From NCBI RefSeq assembly GCF_002015115.1, contig NZ_MUYA01000005.1:1-64000 (forward strand): a stretch of 64,000 bases of DNA, given 5' to 3'. Numbering within the stretch: position 1 is the stretch's first letter; each line of letters opens with the position of its first letter. Origin of the DNA: Haemophilus paracuniculus. GTDB lineage: Bacteria > Pseudomonadota > Gammaproteobacteria > Enterobacterales > Pasteurellaceae. Positions 27,089-37,922 of this stretch are shown one piece after another. The notes under the pieces were generated by a model, which did not search any database, was not told the origin of the DNA, and was given only the letters and a program-made list of their open reading frames with translations. Both the position numbers and the translations under genes were made by a program.

Positions 27089-28162
27089 TTATGCCGTAGT
27101 TGAACTATTGGCTGAACCATTTGGCAGAGCGTTAATCACCGCTTTGACGAGGGTGGCGAGGGGGATCGCAAAAAACACGCCCCAGAAGCCCCATAATCCG
27201 CCAAAAATAATCACGGCGACAATAATCGTAAGTGGGTGCAAGTTCACCGCTTCGGAAAACAGAAACGGCACGACAAGGTTGCCGTCTAGCAGTTGTGAGA
27301 TCACAAACGCCAGTAGCAGATAGTAAAAATCAGGGGATAAACCGAATTGGAACAGGGCAATCAACGCCACAGGGATCGTTACCAACACCGCCCCGATATA
27401 AGGCACAAGCACCGACAAGCCCACCGCCACCGACAACAGCAACGGATAACGCAAGCCGAAGAAGATAAAAATAATGTAAGTAACCACGCCCACGATCAAA
27501 ATTTCGAGGAATTTTCCGCGAATGTAGTTGGCGATCTGTTGCTGCATTTCCGACCATACTTTGGTGGCTAAACGGCGATTTTCGGGCAGAAAACGGCTCA
27601 ACGAATTGATAAACAGGGTTTTATCTTTGAGCAAGAAAAACACCATTAACGGCACGAGGAAGGCATAAATCCCCAAGCCCACAAGGCTGATGATCGAGTT
27701 AATCGAAATCGCCAACAGTGACTCGCCGTAGCCCAAAATTTTACTGCGGACGGTGGTCATCATACTGTCGAGCATTGCGTAATCGACCAGCTCGGGGTAA
27801 TGCTCGGGCAGGGCTTGTAGCCACGCATTAAGCAGGTTGAACATTGAGGGCAGATCACGAATAAAAGTGAGGGTTTGATTCCACAAATTCGGCAACAGCA
27901 CCACAAACAAAAAGGCAAGCACCGAAATAAAACCGCCCAGCACTAGCACGAGGCTCAATGTACGAGGCAGTTTCAGATGTTGAGTGAGCAAGCGGATCGG
28001 CACTTCCAGCAGGTAAGCGAACACAATCGCCACCAGCAACGGCATTAGCAGATCGCTGAAAAAATAGATGATCCCAAAGCCGATCAACAAAATCCCCAAC
28101 AATGCCACTGTTTGGGGATCGTTAAATTTCTGTCTGTACCAGTTTTGGATCATCTCTAACAT
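27089..28162 (-). CDS. PerM/AI-2E family membrane transporter
   Basis: A 357-residue polytopic membrane protein with about eight hydrophobic segments. The family block is [20 protein letters not shown]...[28 protein letters not shown], ending [21 protein letters not shown]. Members include PerM, YdiK and the AI-2 exporter TqsA; the substrate is unknown here. I chose the ATG at 28162 because GAGGA lies 5 bp upstream; the longer frame begins inside the upstream gene's stop region. It is 11 bp from the methyltransferase gene. Confidence 0.87.
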   Translation of the reverse strand: MLEMIQNWYRQKFNDPQTVALLGILLIGFGIIYFFSDLLMPLLVAIVFAYLLEVPIRLLTQHLKLPRTLSLVLVLGGFISVLAFLFVVLLPNLWNQTLTFIRDLPSMFNLLNAWLQALPEHYPELVDYAMLDSMMTTVRSKILGYGESLLAISINSIISLVGLGIYAFLVPLMVFFLLKDKTLFINSLSRFLPENRRLATKVWSEMQQQIANYIRGKFLEILIVGVVTYIIFIFFGLRYPLLLSVAVGLSVLVPYIGAVLVTIPVALIALFQFGLSPDFYYLLLAFVISQLLDGNLVVPFLFSEAVNLHPLTIIVAVIIFGGLWGFWGVFFAIPLATLVKAVINALPNGSANSSTTA

Positions 28163-28173
28163 TGCGTCCTCGC

Positions 28174-28929
28174 TTATTTTTGACTGCACACCGCAATAAA
28201 GCCCATTTTGTCTTCCGCCCCGTTGAAGGTTTGGAACATTTTTTTCGCCGTTTGGCGATTTTCTGCTTTGAGGGCGTTGCTAACGATTTTCATCGTGCCG
28301 AGAACGCCTTCATCGTAGAGCAAGCCTTTCGGCGAAAGTAAGGTCATCTCGCCCGAATAGGTATCCACATTGCGGAAGCCGCAACGTTGGAACGTCTCTT
28401 TCCAATCCGCTTTTGAGAGGGGGCTGACGGTTAAATGGATCGCTTCACGCAATTCATCAATCACGCGTTGGGCGTCTTCGGTGTTGAGCATTACATCGTG
28501 GGTGAGCAAAAAGCCGTTCGGTTTCAGCACGCGAAAATACTCACGGATCGCTTTCTCTTTCGCCTCTTGCGGCAACATTGTGAGCATTGCTTCGTTGATC
28601 ACAATGTCAAAACTGTTGTCCTCAAACGGCAATTTGGTGGCGTTGGCTCGTTGCACCTGCACCAATTCGCTCACGCCGTTTTCGGCGATATTTTTGCGGG
28701 CTTTTTCGAGGGCGTCTTCATCAAGATCAATCCCCACCACCTGACAGCCATATTGCTTGGCGATTTGAATGGAGGTCGTCCCCATATTGCAGGCAACTTC
28801 CAGCACCTTTTTGCTTTTATGAAAATCGCCATTGGCAAGCAGCCAATCAGTCGCTAATTTACCGCCTGGGCGTAAGCGTGTTTTGCCTAGACGCGCCAAG
28901 AAATTGTGTCCAACTTCTTCTTTTTTCAT
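28174..28929 (-). CDS. Class I SAM-dependent methyltransferase
   Basis: A 251-residue methyltransferase with motif [12 protein letters not shown] near residue 47, the acidic loop [12 protein letters not shown], motif post-[21 protein letters not shown], and [10 protein letters not shown] (motif III). Sequence suits the UbiE/MenG-like small-molecule group, but the substrate is not evident. I chose ATG at 28929, preceded by AGAGAGG; the longer frame adds 99 residues of a hydrophobic region that overlaps the intergenic USS and is probably not translated. It opens the leftward run to queA. Confidence 0.85.
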   Translation of the reverse strand: MKKEEVGHNFLARLGKTRLRPGGKLATDWLLANGDFHKSKKVLEVACNMGTTSIQIAKQYGCQVVGIDLDEDALEKARKNIAENGVSELVQVQRANATKLPFEDNSFDIVINEAMLTMLPQEAKEKAIREYFRVLKPNGFLLTHDVMLNTEDAQRVIDELREAIHLTVSPLSKADWKETFQRCGFRNVDTYSGEMTLLSPKGLLYDEGVLGTMKIVSNALKAENRQTAKKMFQTFNGAEDKMGFIAVCSQK

Positions 28930-29076
28930 AAAAAACCTCTCTGCAAAAATTATCGAAAATCTGACCGCTTGTAGGCGGTAAATGGTCGGAATTATACATA
29001 AAATTTTGCCAATCTTATATATTTTTGGCAAAATGCCCCTCGCCAATTTCGGCTTAATGATCCAAAGAGGAAAAAA

Positions 29077-29301
29077 ATGAAGAAAAACAATCAGATAGCC
29101 TACGCCCACCAGCGTGGCGAAATTCAACAGAGTGCGATCAAAGCCCTCGTCCACGACCCACTGTTCCGCCAACGGGTAGAACGCAACCGCAAAGGAAAAG
29201 GCAGTTACCAACGCAACGCCAAACACCGCAAAGGGGGTTACGACCGAGGCGAAAGCCCATTTAAAAAGGTTCTAGGGAATGTTTTTAAATGGGCTTTTTA
29301 G
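29077..29301 (+). CDS. arfA: Alternative ribosome-rescue factor A, with hairpin-embedded stop
   Basis: A 74-residue backup to trans-translation: it brings RF2 to ribosomes stalled at mRNA 3' ends. The core [19 protein letters not shown] and [13 protein letters not shown] match E. coli ArfA almost residue for residue. The 3' end of the gene forms a 16-bp terminator stem whose T tract holds the stop codon, so transcripts are expected to end without a stop. The full-length C-terminal [13 protein letters not shown] would then be made rarely. AAAGAGGAAAA gives a strong ribosome site. Confidence 0.94.
   Translation: MKKNNQIAYAHQRGEIQQSAIKALVHDPLFRQRVERNRKGKGSYQRNAKHRKGGYDRGESPFKKVLGNVFKWAF
29252..29299 (+). 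terminator. Terminator inside the arfA coding region
   Basis: AAAGCCCATTTAAAAA at 29252-29267 pairs fully with TTTTTAAATGGGCTTT at 29282-29297; a T run follows and the TAG at 29299-29301 is at its end. This is the arrangement known to give non-stop arfA mRNA, subject to tmRNA surveillance. Confidence 0.88.
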
Positions 29302-29377
29302 TAAGGAAAATTTCAGTAATAGAAATTATCAGAAGTATCATATCTTTTAGCTACTTTTTATACATAACAATAAAAAC

Positions 29378-29407
29378 AAAAAACCTCAACACTTGTTGAG
29401 GTTTTTT
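29378..29407. terminator. Bidirectional terminator between arfA and nfuA
   Basis: A 13-bp stem, AAAAAACCTCAAC with GTTGAGGTTTTTT, around ACTT. Confidence 0.85.
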
Positions 29408-29418
29408 GTTAGGCAAAA

Positions 29419-30012
29419 TTAGTAGTAAGAATGTTCGCCGTGTTGGTGTTCGGTAACATCTTTCACGCCGACTAATTCGTCTGGGAATTGTAATAAGAGT
29501 TGTTTTTCGATGCCCTCTTTGAGGGTTACGTCCACCATTGAACAGCCGTTGCAGCCGCCGCCGAATTGTAGAATGGCGTATTTGTCTTCCGTTACTTCGA
29601 TGAGGATTACACGTCCGCCGTGCCCTGCCAGTTGTGGGTTGATTTGGGTTTGGATTACATAATCTAAGCGTTCGATGAAAGGGGCGTCGTCCGCCACTTT
29701 TCGCATTTTGGCGTTCGGGGCTTTAAGGGTAAGCTGTGAGCCCATTTGTTCGGTAACGTAGTCGATTTCGGCTTCGTCCAAAAACGGTAAACTTAAATCG
29801 TCCACGAAAGCGGAAAATTGGTTGAATTTAAATTCGGTGTCGCTCGCTTCCACAGCGTTGGGTGGGCAGTAGGAAACGCCACATTCGGCACTTGGTGTAC
29901 CGGGGTTTACCACGAAAATGCGGATATTGGTGCCTGCTTCTTGCTGTTCGAGCAATTTGCGGAAATGGGCTTGTGCTGCGTCTGAAATGGAGATGTTGAT
30001 TGGTTGTTCCAT
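29419..30012 (-). CDS. nfuA: Fe-S biogenesis protein NfuA
   Basis: An Fe-S carrier that delivers 4Fe-4S clusters, especially under stress. The 197-residue protein joins a degenerate A-type carrier domain ([20 protein letters not shown], lacking the three Cys of real A-type proteins) to a C-terminal Nfu domain with the cluster motif [14 protein letters not shown] (CxxC near residue 156). Length agrees with E. coli NfuA (191). Confidence 0.97.
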   Translation of the reverse strand: MEQPINISISDAAQAHFRKLLEQQEAGTNIRIFVVNPGTPSAECGVSYCPPNAVEASDTEFKFNQFSAFVDDLSLPFLDEAEIDYVTEQMGSQLTLKAPNAKMRKVADDAPFIERLDYVIQTQINPQLAGHGGRVILIEVTEDKYAILQFGGGCNGCSMVDVTLKEGIEKQLLLQFPDELVGVKDVTEHQHGEHSYY

Positions 30013-30026
30013 AAAAGTCCGAAAAT

Positions 30027-30040
30027 TAGATTTAGATCAA
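30027..30040 (-). promoter_or_regulatory. Possible FNR-type site upstream of nfuA
   Basis: On the minus strand this reads TTGATCTAAATCTA, matching TTGAT-N4-ATCAA at 9 of 10 fixed positions. It is only 15 bp from the start codon, close for an operator, so repression would be the more natural role if it is real. Confidence 0.3.
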
Positions 30041-30423
30041 AAATTGTCGCTATTCTACGCCTACTCTCGCCGTTTGGCTAGTGCCAAATCAGTTTGCATA
30101 AATGTTAAACAATATCTCGAAATTTTCAAAAATCCTACCCCTTGCAAGGGGTGGGTTTTGGCGATTTTTTCTTGATTTACTTCAAATTTAGCAACACTTT
30201 TGCAACAATCAGGCGTTTTTTTGTGGAATTGAGGGGGCTTTTTTAGGTAGAATACGGTGTTTTATTTTGTCTATTAAAGGAATAGGCGAAATCCGATTTG
30301 AGAACTTAATGTGGCGGTGTTAAGTAGGTGGGGGAACTCTTTACTTTTCATTTTGCTGCGGCTCAATAAAGCGGTTGCGGTTTCCGCAATCATATTTTTT
30401 AACCCAACAAAGTAGTAAACAAT
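30041..30423 (+). promoter_or_regulatory. Long leader of the nqr operon, possibly structured
   Basis: No gene is present in this stretch. A -10-like TAGAAT lies at 30248-30253 with no good -35. The predicted leader of about 160 nt contains ACTTAA/TTAAGT (30304-30309 with 30320-30325) and TTGCGG/CCGCAA (30375-30380 with 30384-30389). An alternative upstream partner TGCGG lies at 30357-30361. The CAAGGGGT USS-variant palindrome lies at 30138-30152. Confidence 0.4.
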
Positions 30424-31788
30424 ATGATTACAATTAAACAAGGCTTAGATCTTCCGATTGCAGGAAAACCTGAGCAAGTAATCCACAACGGTAACGTTGT
30501 GAATGAAGTTGCTATGCTTGGCGAAGAATATGTGGGTATGCGTCCTTCGATGAAAGTGCGTGAGGGCGATCAAGTGAAAAAAGGTCAGGTGCTTTTTGAA
30601 GATAAAAAGAACCCTGGCGTGCTTTTCACTGCACCTGCAAGCGGTACGATTGTGGCAATCAATCGTGGCGAAAAACGTGTTCTTCAATCTGTCGTGATCA
30701 AAGTTGAGGATAATGAGCAAGAAAGTGGTGAGCAAATTACCTTTACTCGCTATGAAGCGTCAAATCTTGCGTCATTGACGGCAGAGCAAGTGAAACAAAA
30801 CTTGGTGGAATCAGGCTTATGGACTGCATTCCGTACCCGTCCGTTTAGTAAAGTGCCTGCGTTAGATGGCAATCCGTCATCAATCTTTGTGAACGCAATG
30901 GATACCAACCCGTTAGCGGCTGATCCACAAGTAGTTTTAAAAGAGTTTGAAGCGGACTTTACCAATGGTTTAACCGTGATTACCCGTTTATTTGAAGGTA
31001 AGAAACCTGTTTACCTCTGCCGTGAAGCAGACGGTCAAGTGCCTTCAAGTGCCAACATTCCTTCATTGGAAATCAAATCTTTCAGCGGTGTTCACCCAGC
31101 AGGATTAAGTGGCACCCATATCCACTTTATCGATCCTGTGAGTGCGACCAAATCCGTTTGGTATATCAACTATCAAGATGTGATCGCGATTGGTAAATTA
31201 TTTACCACGGGCGAATTATTCACCGATCGTGTGGTTTCGCTTGCAGGTCCGCAAGTGAAAAATCCTCGCTTAGTGCGTACCCGTTTAGGGGCGAACCTTT
31301 CTCAATTAACCGCGAACGAATTGAAAGACGGCGAAAACCGTGTGATTTCGGGTTCGGTGTTAAGCGGTGCAACGGCAGTAGGTCCTGTGGATTATTTAGG
31401 TCGCTATGCGTTGCAAGTTTCTGTGTTGGCGGAAGGTCGTGAGAAAGTGTTCTTCGGTATGATCGCACCTTATTCGGATAAATATTCGATTACGCGTACC
31501 ACCCTTGGACACTTTGCGAAGAAATTATTTAACTTCACCACAGCGGTGCACGGCAGTGAGCGTGCAATGGTGCCAATCGGTGCTTATGAGCGTGTAATGC
31601 CGTTGGATATTATCCCAACCTTATTGTTGCGTGATTTAGCCGTAGGCGATACCGATTCGGCACAAGCATTAGGCTGCTTAGAGCTAGATGAAGAAGATTT
31701 AGCACTTTGTACCTTTGTTTGCCCAGGTAAAAACAACTACGGTCCGATGCTGCGTGCAGCCTTAGAGAAGATCGAGAAGGAAGGTTAA
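30424..31788 (+). CDS. nqrA: Na+-translocating NADH:quinone reductase subunit A
   Basis: The soluble subunit of the sodium pump, 454 residues. It begins [18 protein letters not shown], the normal NqrA start, followed by [23 protein letters not shown], a biotinyl-like hammerhead fold. The sequence includes IHFIDPV and ETLALC-like [21 protein letters not shown] near the end. It is the first gene of nqrABCDEF and is separated from nqrB by 2 bp. Confidence 0.97.
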   Translation: MITIKQGLDLPIAGKPEQVIHNGNVVNEVAMLGEEYVGMRPSMKVREGDQVKKGQVLFEDKKNPGVLFTAPASGTIVAINRGEKRVLQSVVIKVEDNEQESGEQITFTRYEASNLASLTAEQVKQNLVESGLWTAFRTRPFSKVPALDGNPSSIFVNAMDTNPLAADPQVVLKEFEADFTNGLTVITRLFEGKKPVYLCREADGQVPSSANIPSLEIKSFSGVHPAGLSGTHIHFIDPVSATKSVWYINYQDVIAIGKLFTTGELFTDRVVSLAGPQVKNPRLVRTRLGANLSQLTANELKDGENRVISGSVLSGATAVGPVDYLGRYALQVSVLAEGREKVFFGMIAPYSDKYSITRTTLGHFAKKLFNFTTAVHGSERAMVPIGAYERVMPLDIIPTLLLRDLAVGDTDSAQALGCLELDEEDLALCTFVCPGKNNYGPMLRAALEKIEKEG

Positions 31789-31790
31789 AA

Positions 31791-33029
31791 ATGGGTTTAA
31801 AAAATCTTTTTGAAAAAATGGAACCCCATTTCCACCAAGGTGGAAAATATGAAAAATGGTACACGCTGTTTGAAGCGGCTTACACCATTTTCTATTCACC
31901 AGGTACAGTAACCCGTAAAGATGCCCACGTGCGTGATGCGTTAGATTCTAAACGTATGATGTTGATCGTGTGGTTGGCATTGTTCCCAGCAATGTTCTAC
32001 GGTATGTACAACGTGGGGGCTCAATCTTTATTAGCGTTGGGCGTGGGTGATTTTGCTCAAAACGTTCAAACCAACGTGGCAAATAACTGGCATTTTGCCC
32101 TTGCTAATGCGTTCGGTTTCCTTTCCCAAGATGCGGGCGTATTCAGCAAAATGGGGATCGGTGCAATTTTCTTCCTACCAATTTACTTGACGATTTTTGC
32201 GGTCGGTGGTTTCTGGGAAGTGGTATTTGCAATGGTGCGTAAGCACGAAATCAATGAAGGTTTCTTCGTTACCTCAATTCTTTTGGCGTTAATCGTTCCG
32301 CCAACCTTACCATTGTGGCAAGCAGCACTTGCAACAACTTTCGGTGTGGTTGTCGCAAAAGAAGTGTTTGGTGGCGTAGGTAAAAACTTTATGAACCCTG
32401 CGTTGGCGGGTCGTGCATTCTTGTTCTTCGCTTACCCAGCTCAAATCTCAGGCGACCTTGTTTGGACAGCGGCTGACGGTTTCTCAGGTGCAACGGCACT
32501 TTCACAATGGTCAGCAGGTGGTCAAGCGGCATTAAAACACGTTGCAACGGGTCAAGAGATCACTTGGATGGATGCGTTCTTAGGGAACATTCCAGGCTCT
32601 ATCGGTGAAGTTTCAACCTTAATGTTGGCAATCGGTGCGGTGATTATCGTGTTTGCCCGTATCGCTTCTTGGCGAATCATTGCGGGTGTAATGATCGGTA
32701 TGGCGGCAACGGCAACCTTGTTCAACCTTATCGGTTCAGACACCAACCCAATGTTCAATATGCCGTGGCACTGGCACTTAGTGTTAGGTGGTTTTGCATT
32801 AGGTATGTTCTTTATGGCAACCGACCCAGTATCGGCAGCCTTTACCAACACAGGTAAATGGTGGTACGGTGCGTTAATCGGTGCGATGTGTGTGATTATC
32901 CGTGTAGCAAACCCAGCATACCCAGAGGGTATGATGTTAGCGATCCTTTTTGCTAACTTGTTTGCACCGATCTTCGACTACCTCGTGGTTCAAGCTAACA
33001 TCAAACGTAGGAAGGCACGCAATGGCTAA
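31791..33029 (+). CDS. nqrB: Na+-NQR subunit B
   Basis: A 412-residue membrane subunit carrying covalent FMN and riboflavin. About ten transmembrane segments are visible. The FMN-attachment motif is in [12 protein letters not shown] near residue 236 (D-x-S-G-A-T, flavin on the Thr), modified by ApbE encoded downstream. Its last codons overlap the start of nqrC by 8 bp. Confidence 0.97.
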   Translation: MGLKNLFEKMEPHFHQGGKYEKWYTLFEAAYTIFYSPGTVTRKDAHVRDALDSKRMMLIVWLALFPAMFYGMYNVGAQSLLALGVGDFAQNVQTNVANNWHFALANAFGFLSQDAGVFSKMGIGAIFFLPIYLTIFAVGGFWEVVFAMVRKHEINEGFFVTSILLALIVPPTLPLWQAALATTFGVVVAKEVFGGVGKNFMNPALAGRAFLFFAYPAQISGDLVWTAADGFSGATALSQWSAGGQAALKHVATGQEITWMDAFLGNIPGSIGEVSTLMLAIGAVIIVFARIASWRIIAGVMIGMAATATLFNLIGSDTNPMFNMPWHWHLVLGGFALGMFFMATDPVSAAFTNTGKWWYGALIGAMCVIIRVANPAYPEGMMLAILFANLFAPIFDYLVVQANIKRRKARNG

Positions 33030-33789
33030 ATTTAATAAAGATAGCGTTGGCGGCACATTAACTGTCGTTGTGTTATTAAGTTTAATCTGCTCGTTAATCG
33101 TGGCAGGTGCGGCGGTAATGCTTAAACCAACCCAAGACGAACAGAAAGTCCTTGATAAACAGAAAAACATTTTAAGCGTGGCAGGGTTATTAAACGAAAA
33201 TACTAATATTCGTGAAACCTATGCAAAATTCATCGAACCGCGTATCGTGGATTTAGCCACTGGTGATTATGTTGAAGGCGTAACAAACTTTGATGCGAAA
33301 GCAGCAGCAAAAGATCCAGCACAAAGCATTGCGATCAACCCAGCTGACGACAAAGCCAACATCAAAGTGCGTGCTAAATATGCGGAAGTATATCTAGTAA
33401 AAAATGCTGAGGGAAAAACCACCCAAGTGGTGTTGCCAATGTATGGTAACGGTTTGTGGTCTGTAATGTACGGTTTCGTTTCAGTACAACCAGACGGTGA
33501 TACCCTCAACGGCATTACTTACTATGAACAAGGCGAAACCGCAGGTTTGGGTGGCGAAATTGCCAATCCAAACTGGCAGAAAAACTTTGTCGGTAAGAAA
33601 TTATATGACGCCCAAGGCAACGTGGCTTTAACCGTAGGAAAAGGGGCTTCTGCCAATAAAGATCACGGCATTGATGGTCTTTCAGGTGCAACCCTCACCT
33701 CAAACGGTGTTGATGGCTCGTTCAAATACTGGTTCGGTAAAAATGGTTTTGAACCATTCTTAACCAAATTCAAAGCGGGGAATAACTAA
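33022..33789 (+). CDS. nqrC: Na+-NQR subunit C
   Basis: A 255-residue subunit with one N-terminal membrane helix ([25 protein letters not shown]) and a periplasmic domain carrying FMN on the Thr of [11 protein letters not shown] near residue 224. I start it at ATG 33022 ([12 protein letters not shown]), the usual NqrC start, rather than the longer frame from inside nqrB. Its stop overlaps the nqrD start (TAATG). Confidence 0.97.
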   Translation: MAKFNKDSVGGTLTVVVLLSLICSLIVAGAAVMLKPTQDEQKVLDKQKNILSVAGLLNENTNIRETYAKFIEPRIVDLATGDYVEGVTNFDAKAAAKDPAQSIAINPADDKANIKVRAKYAEVYLVKNAEGKTTQVVLPMYGNGLWSVMYGFVSVQPDGDTLNGITYYEQGETAGLGGEIANPNWQKNFVGKKLYDAQGNVALTVGKGASANKDHGIDGLSGATLTSNGVDGSFKYWFGKNGFEPFLTKFKAGNN

Positions 33790-34412
33790 TGGCTAGTAAC
33801 AACCTCAAAAAATTGTTGTTATCGCCTGTGGTAGATAACAACCCGATTGCATTGCAGATCTTAGGTATCTGTTCTGCTCTTGCGGTAACAACACAGCTCA
33901 AAACCGCTGTGGTAATGGCGGTAGCGGTAAGTTTGGTTACTGCGTTTTCAAGTTTCTTTATCTCTTGCATTCGCAACTACATTCCAAACAGCATTCGTAT
34001 TATCGTGCAAATGGCAATCATCGCATCGCTTGTAATCCTTGTGGACCAAGTATTGCGTGCCTACGCTTACGACTTATCCAAACAGCTCTCGGTATTCGTA
34101 GGCTTGATCATCACGAACTGTATCGTAATGGGGCGTGCGGAAGCCTTTGCAATGAAATCAGCCCCTGCTGAAAGTTTTGTGGACGGCTTAGGAAACGGCT
34201 TAGGTTACGGTGCAATTCTTGTGATCGTGGCGTTCTTGCGTGAGCTTATCGGTTCAGGCAAAGTGTTTGGCGTAACCGTGTTTGAAACCATTCAAAACGG
34301 TGGCTGGTATCAAGCAAACGGTCTTTTCCTATTAGCACCAAGTGCGTTCTTCATCATCGGATTCCTCATCTGGGGATTAAGAACTTGGAAACCAGAGCAA
34401 GTGGAGAAATAA
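33789..34412 (+). CDS. nqrD: Na+-NQR subunit D
   Basis: A 207-residue membrane subunit with six helices, homologous to RnfE/Nqr[26 protein letters not shown] opens it, and [14 protein letters not shown] is the conserved half-membrane Cys motif that, with NqrE, binds an Fe centre. It lies 1 bp before nqrE. Confidence 0.97.
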   Translation: MASNNLKKLLLSPVVDNNPIALQILGICSALAVTTQLKTAVVMAVAVSLVTAFSSFFISCIRNYIPNSIRIIVQMAIIASLVILVDQVLRAYAYDLSKQLSVFVGLIITNCIVMGRAEAFAMKSAPAESFVDGLGNGLGYGAILVIVAFLRELIGSGKVFGVTVFETIQNGGWYQANGLFLLAPSAFFIIGFLIWGLRTWKPEQVEK

Positions 34413-34413
34413 G

Positions 34414-35010
34414 ATGGAACATTATCTTAGTCTATTTGTTAAGTCCGTATTTATTGAAAATATGGCACTTTCTTTCTTCCTTGGTATGTGTACATTCCTT
34501 GCGGTGTCTAAGAAAGTTTCAACGGCATTCGGTTTAGGGATCGCCGTGATCGTGGTACTCGGTATCGCTGTACCGGTAAACCAGCTCGTGTTTACCTATG
34601 TATTAAAAGAGGGTGCATTAGTTGAGGGCGTGGATCTGACCTTCCTTAACTTCATCACCTTTATCGGCGTGATCGCAGCACTCGTTCAAGTGTTAGAAAT
34701 GATCCTCGATAAATTCTTCCCAGCCCTTTACAGTGCATTAGGGATCTTCCTACCGCTTATCACGGTAAACTGTGCGATCTTCGGTGGCGTATCCTTTATG
34801 GTACAACGCGAATACAACTTCGCCGAATCGGTGGTTTACGGTATCGGTGCAGGTACTGGTTGGATGTTAGCGATCGTTGCCCTCGCAGGCTTAACCGAGA
34901 AAATGAAATACTCTGACGTACCAGCAGGCTTGCGTGGTTTAGGGATCACCTTCATCACCGTGGGCTTAATGGCACTCGGCTTTATGTCATTCTCAGGCAT
35001 TCAATTATAA
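34414..35010 (+). CDS. nqrE: Na+-NQR subunit E
   Basis: A 198-residue membrane subunit, inverted in the membrane relative to NqrD. It begins [26 protein letters not shown], and [12 protein letters not shown] holds the Cys that pairs with the NqrD motif. Six helices are visible; the C-terminus is [12 protein letters not shown]. It ends 12 bp before nqrF. Confidence 0.97.
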   Translation: MEHYLSLFVKSVFIENMALSFFLGMCTFLAVSKKVSTAFGLGIAVIVVLGIAVPVNQLVFTYVLKEGALVEGVDLTFLNFITFIGVIAALVQVLEMILDKFFPALYSALGIFLPLITVNCAIFGGVSFMVQREYNFAESVVYGIGAGTGWMLAIVALAGLTEKMKYSDVPAGLRGLGITFITVGLMALGFMSFSGIQL

Positions 35011-35022
35011 GGAGCGTATCGA

Positions 35023-36249
35023 ATGGATAATTTTATTTTCGGTATTGTGGCATTTACCGCCCTTGTATTAGTGCTTGCGGTGTTGATCCTGTTCGCTAAG
35101 TCAAAATTAGTCGATTCAGGCGACATCACAATCTCAATCAACGATGATCCAGAAAAAGCGATCACCTTGCCAGCAGGCGGAAAATTACTTGGTGCATTAG
35201 CGAGCAAAGGGATCTTCGTTTCATCGGCGTGCGGTGGTGGCGGCTCTTGTGGTCAATGTATCGTGAAAGTGAAAAGCGGTGGTGGCGAAATTCTACCAAC
35301 CGAACTTTCACACATCACCAAACGTGAAGCGAAAGAGGGCTACCGTCTCTCTTGCCAAGTGAACGTGAAAAGCTCAATGGACATCGAATTGCCAGAAGAA
35401 ATTTTCGGCGTGAAAAAATGGCAATGTACCGTTATCTCTAACGATAACAAAGCGACCTTCATCAAAGAGCTTAAATTGGCGATTCCAGAAGGCGAAGAAG
35501 TGCCATTCCGTGCAGGTGGTTATATCCAAATCGAAGCAGAACCGCATACGGTTAATTACAAAGATTTCGATATTCCAGAAGAATACCACGAGGACTGGAA
35601 CAAATTCGACCTCTGGCGTTATGTGTCAAAAGTGGACGAGCATATCATTCGTGCTTACTCAATGGCTTCATACCCAGAAGAGAAAGGCATCATTATGCTT
35701 AATGTGCGTATTGCCACCCCGCCACCAAATAACCCAGATGCCCCACCGGGACAAATGTCATCTTACATTTGGTCATTAAAAGCGGGCGACAAAGTAACGA
35801 TTTCTGGTCCATTTGGTGAATTCTTCGCCAAAGATACCGATGCGGAAATGGTGTTTATCGGTGGTGGTGCAGGTATGGCACCAATGCGTTCACACATCTT
35901 CGACCAGCTTAAACGCTTGAAATCAAAACGTAAAATGACTTTCTGGTACGGTGCTCGTTCAGAACGTGAAATGTTCTACGTAGAAGATTTCAACGGCTTA
36001 CAAGCGGAAAACGACAACTTCAAATGGTATGTGGCACTCTCTGATCCACTACCAGGCGATAACGAAGATTACTATCGTGGCTTTATTCACAACGTGCTTT
36101 ACGAGAACTACCTCAAAAACCACGAAGCCCCAGAGGATTGTGAATACTATATGTGCGGCCCACCGATTATGAACAAATCGGTTATCGCGATGTTGAAGAG
36201 CCTCGGCGTTGAAGATGAAAACATCTTACTCGATGACTTCGGTGGCTAA
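35023..36249 (+). CDS. nqrF: Na+-NQR subunit F (NADH-oxidising)
   Basis: The electron entry subunit, 408 residues: an N-terminal membrane helix, a 2Fe-2S ferredoxin domain ([12 protein letters not shown] near residue 70, with a later Cys in LSCQVN), and a ferredoxin-NADP reductase-like module with the FAD motif RAYSMASYP and the NADH loop [12 protein letters not shown]. It oxidises NADH and passes electrons to the 2Fe-2S centre. Confidence 0.97.
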   Translation: MDNFIFGIVAFTALVLVLAVLILFAKSKLVDSGDITISINDDPEKAITLPAGGKLLGALASKGIFVSSACGGGGSCGQCIVKVKSGGGEILPTELSHITKREAKEGYRLSCQVNVKSSMDIELPEEIFGVKKWQCTVISNDNKATFIKELKLAIPEGEEVPFRAGGYIQIEAEPHTVNYKDFDIPEEYHEDWNKFDLWRYVSKVDEHIIRAYSMASYPEEKGIIMLNVRIATPPPNNPDAPPGQMSSYIWSLKAGDKVTISGPFGEFFAKDTDAEMVFIGGGAGMAPMRSHIFDQLKRLKSKRKMTFWYGARSEREMFYVEDFNGLQAENDNFKWYVALSDPLPGDNEDYYRGFIHNVLYENYLKNHEAPEDCEYYMCGPPIMNKSVIAMLKSLGVEDENILLDDFGG

Positions 36250-36265
36250 TTTCAGCTAACCCAAC

Positions 36266-36315
36266 CAAGCGGTCAGATTTCGCAAAATTTTGCAGAATCT
36301 GACCGCTTGTTTTTT
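36266..36315 (+). terminator. Paired-USS terminator after nqrF
   Basis: CAAGCGGTCAGATT pairs perfectly with AATCTGACCGCTTG, followed by T6. Both arms carry an intact uptake core. Confidence 0.85.
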
Positions 36316-36396
36316 ATCCTCGTCCTGCCTTACTAGAAAAAATCCCCAATTTAAGCTAAAATTCGGAGTTTTTTATTTTTATTGACGGAGTTGCTT

Positions 36397-37464
36397 GTGC
36401 AAAGAAAATCCTTAATCAAATCCCTAGCTTTGGGGGCGAAAACCCTTGCGTTGCTTGCCACGGCACTGTTTTTAAGTGCCTGCCAAAAAGAGCCTCAACA
36501 AGTTGCGTTTGACGGCAAAACAATGGGAACAACCTACCACGTTAAATATATTGACGATGGCAAAGTGGCGAACCTGCCGAAGCCCGAGGAAGTGAAAGCC
36601 CAGTTGGAAACCTTACTCAAAGAAGTGAACAACCAGATGTCCACCTACCAAAAAGATTCGCAAATTTCCCAATTCAATCAAATGAAAGAGGCGAACAAAG
36701 CGGTGCAAATCGCCCCAGATTTCGCCAAAGTGGTGGCGGAAGCGATCCGTTTGAACGGTGTAACCGAGGGGGCGTTGGACGTTACCGTTGGTCAATTAGT
36801 CAATTTATGGGGATTCGGCCCTGATAAACGCCTCAACAAAGTGCCGAGCGAAGAGCAAATCGCCGAGCGTTCGCAATCGGTGGGGATTGATAAATTAGTG
36901 CTAGATCAAACCGCTTCCACCCTCGCCAAAACCGCCCCAGAACTTTACCTCGACCTCTCGGCAATCGCCAAAGGCTTCGGGGTGGATAAATTGGCGGAAC
37001 AGTTGGAAAGTTTAGGCTTAGAAAACTACCTCGTGGAAATCGGTGGCGAATTGCGTGGTAAAGGCAAAAACCTTGCGGGCAAAGGCTGGCAAATCGGGAT
37101 CGAAAAACCTGAAATGGCACAGGGACAGGGTAGCCAAGTAACCGTTACCCTCAACAACCTCGCAATGGCGACTTCGGGCAACTACCGCAACTATTTTGAG
37201 GACGAACAAGGCAACCGCCTTTCCCACATTATCGACCCAAAACAACGCCGCCCAATTAGCCACAACCTCGCCTCGATCACGGTTCTCGCCCCAACCACGA
37301 TGACCGCTGACGGCTTATCCACGGGCTTATTCGTCCTCGGCACAGAAAAAGCCCTCGAAGTGGCTGAACGCGAAAAACTCGCTGTGTTCCTCATCATCAA
37401 AACTGATAAGGGTTTTGAGACCAAAATGTCGAGTGAGTTTGAGAAGCTGTTGGAAAATAAATAG
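36397..37464 (+). CDS. apbE: FAD:protein FMN transferase ApbE (lipoprotein)
   Basis: Attaches FMN to the Thr of the S-G-A-T motif in NqrB and NqrC. The 355-residue protein has a lipoprotein signal ending LFLSAC (lipidated Cys near 33), then the ApbE domain with FDGKTMGTTYHV, GALDVTVGQLVNLWGFG, YLDLSAIAKGFGVDKL and the Mg-binding ADGLSTGLFVLG. I chose GTG at 36397, with GGAG 6 bp upstream; the TTG at 36382 overlaps that site. Confidence 0.95.
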   Translation: MQRKSLIKSLALGAKTLALLATALFLSACQKEPQQVAFDGKTMGTTYHVKYIDDGKVANLPKPEEVKAQLETLLKEVNNQMSTYQKDSQISQFNQMKEANKAVQIAPDFAKVVAEAIRLNGVTEGALDVTVGQLVNLWGFGPDKRLNKVPSEEQIAERSQSVGIDKLVLDQTASTLAKTAPELYLDLSAIAKGFGVDKLAEQLESLGLENYLVEIGGELRGKGKNLAGKGWQIGIEKPEMAQGQGSQVTVTLNNLAMATSGNYRNYFEDEQGNRLSHIIDPKQRRPISHNLASITVLAPTTMTADGLSTGLFVLGTEKALEVAEREKLAVFLIIKTDKGFETKMSSEFEKLLENK

Positions 37465-37471
37465 TCTGTTT

Positions 37472-37518
37472 GGGTCGCGAGCATCGCGACCCTACGTAGG
37501 GACGCCACGCTGGCGTCC
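37472..37518. repeat. Tandem hairpin unit after apbE
   Basis: GGGTCGCGA-GCA-TCGCGACCC (37472-37492), CTACGTAG, then GGACGCCA-CGC-TGGCGTCC (about 37500-37518). The first stem has a paired A-to-T/T-to-A exchange relative to its homologue at 23966. The rest of 37519-37673 has the small hairpin CCTAG...CTAGG and a USS before nqrM. Confidence 0.78.
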
Positions 37519-37673
37519 TTTCCGCGAGAAGTTTAAGAAACCGCTTAACTCAAAATAGCGGGGATAACAGGGACAACGACCCTGAAAATTTATAACCTAG
37601 TACGGCTTGCTGTGCTAGGCGGTACAAGCGGTCAGATTCCCTCTAATTTTTACCAACCAAAACAGGATCAACA

Positions 37674-37922
37674 ATGGAAACCATTTTATTAACTTTCGGC
37701 TTTTTTATTGCGGTGATTTTCGCGATGTCTATCGGGTTTATCATCAAAGGCAAAACCATTAAAGGCAGTTGCGGTGGGATTACTGCACTGGGAATGAAGA
37801 AAATGTGCGATTGCGAAGAGCCGTGCGACAATCTCAAAGAGAAAGTGGCACAGGGCGATGAGCAGGCGAAAGCGGAAATGGCACGTTTTAACAAAGAACC
37901 TCAATTCTACGAAGTAAAATAA
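37674..37922 (+). CDS. nqrM: Na+-NQR maturation protein NqrM
   Basis: An 82-residue membrane-anchored protein needed for iron insertion into the NqrD/NqrE Cys centre. A single N-terminal helix ([21 protein letters not shown]) is followed by the four-Cys signature GSCGG...[14 protein letters not shown]. It lies in the usual place, after apbE at the end of the nqr cluster. Its stop codon overlaps the mnmA start (TAATG). Confidence 0.95.
   Translation: METILLTFGFFIAVIFAMSIGFIIKGKTIKGSCGGITALGMKKMCDCEEPCDNLKEKVAQGDEQAKAEMARFNKEPQFYEVK

Noticed and set aside
29000..29226. N-terminal extension of the methyltransferase gene
   Set aside because: The frame stays open 99 codons upstream of ATG 28929 but crosses a USS and the opposite-strand arfA, and the shorter start has an AGAGAGG site.
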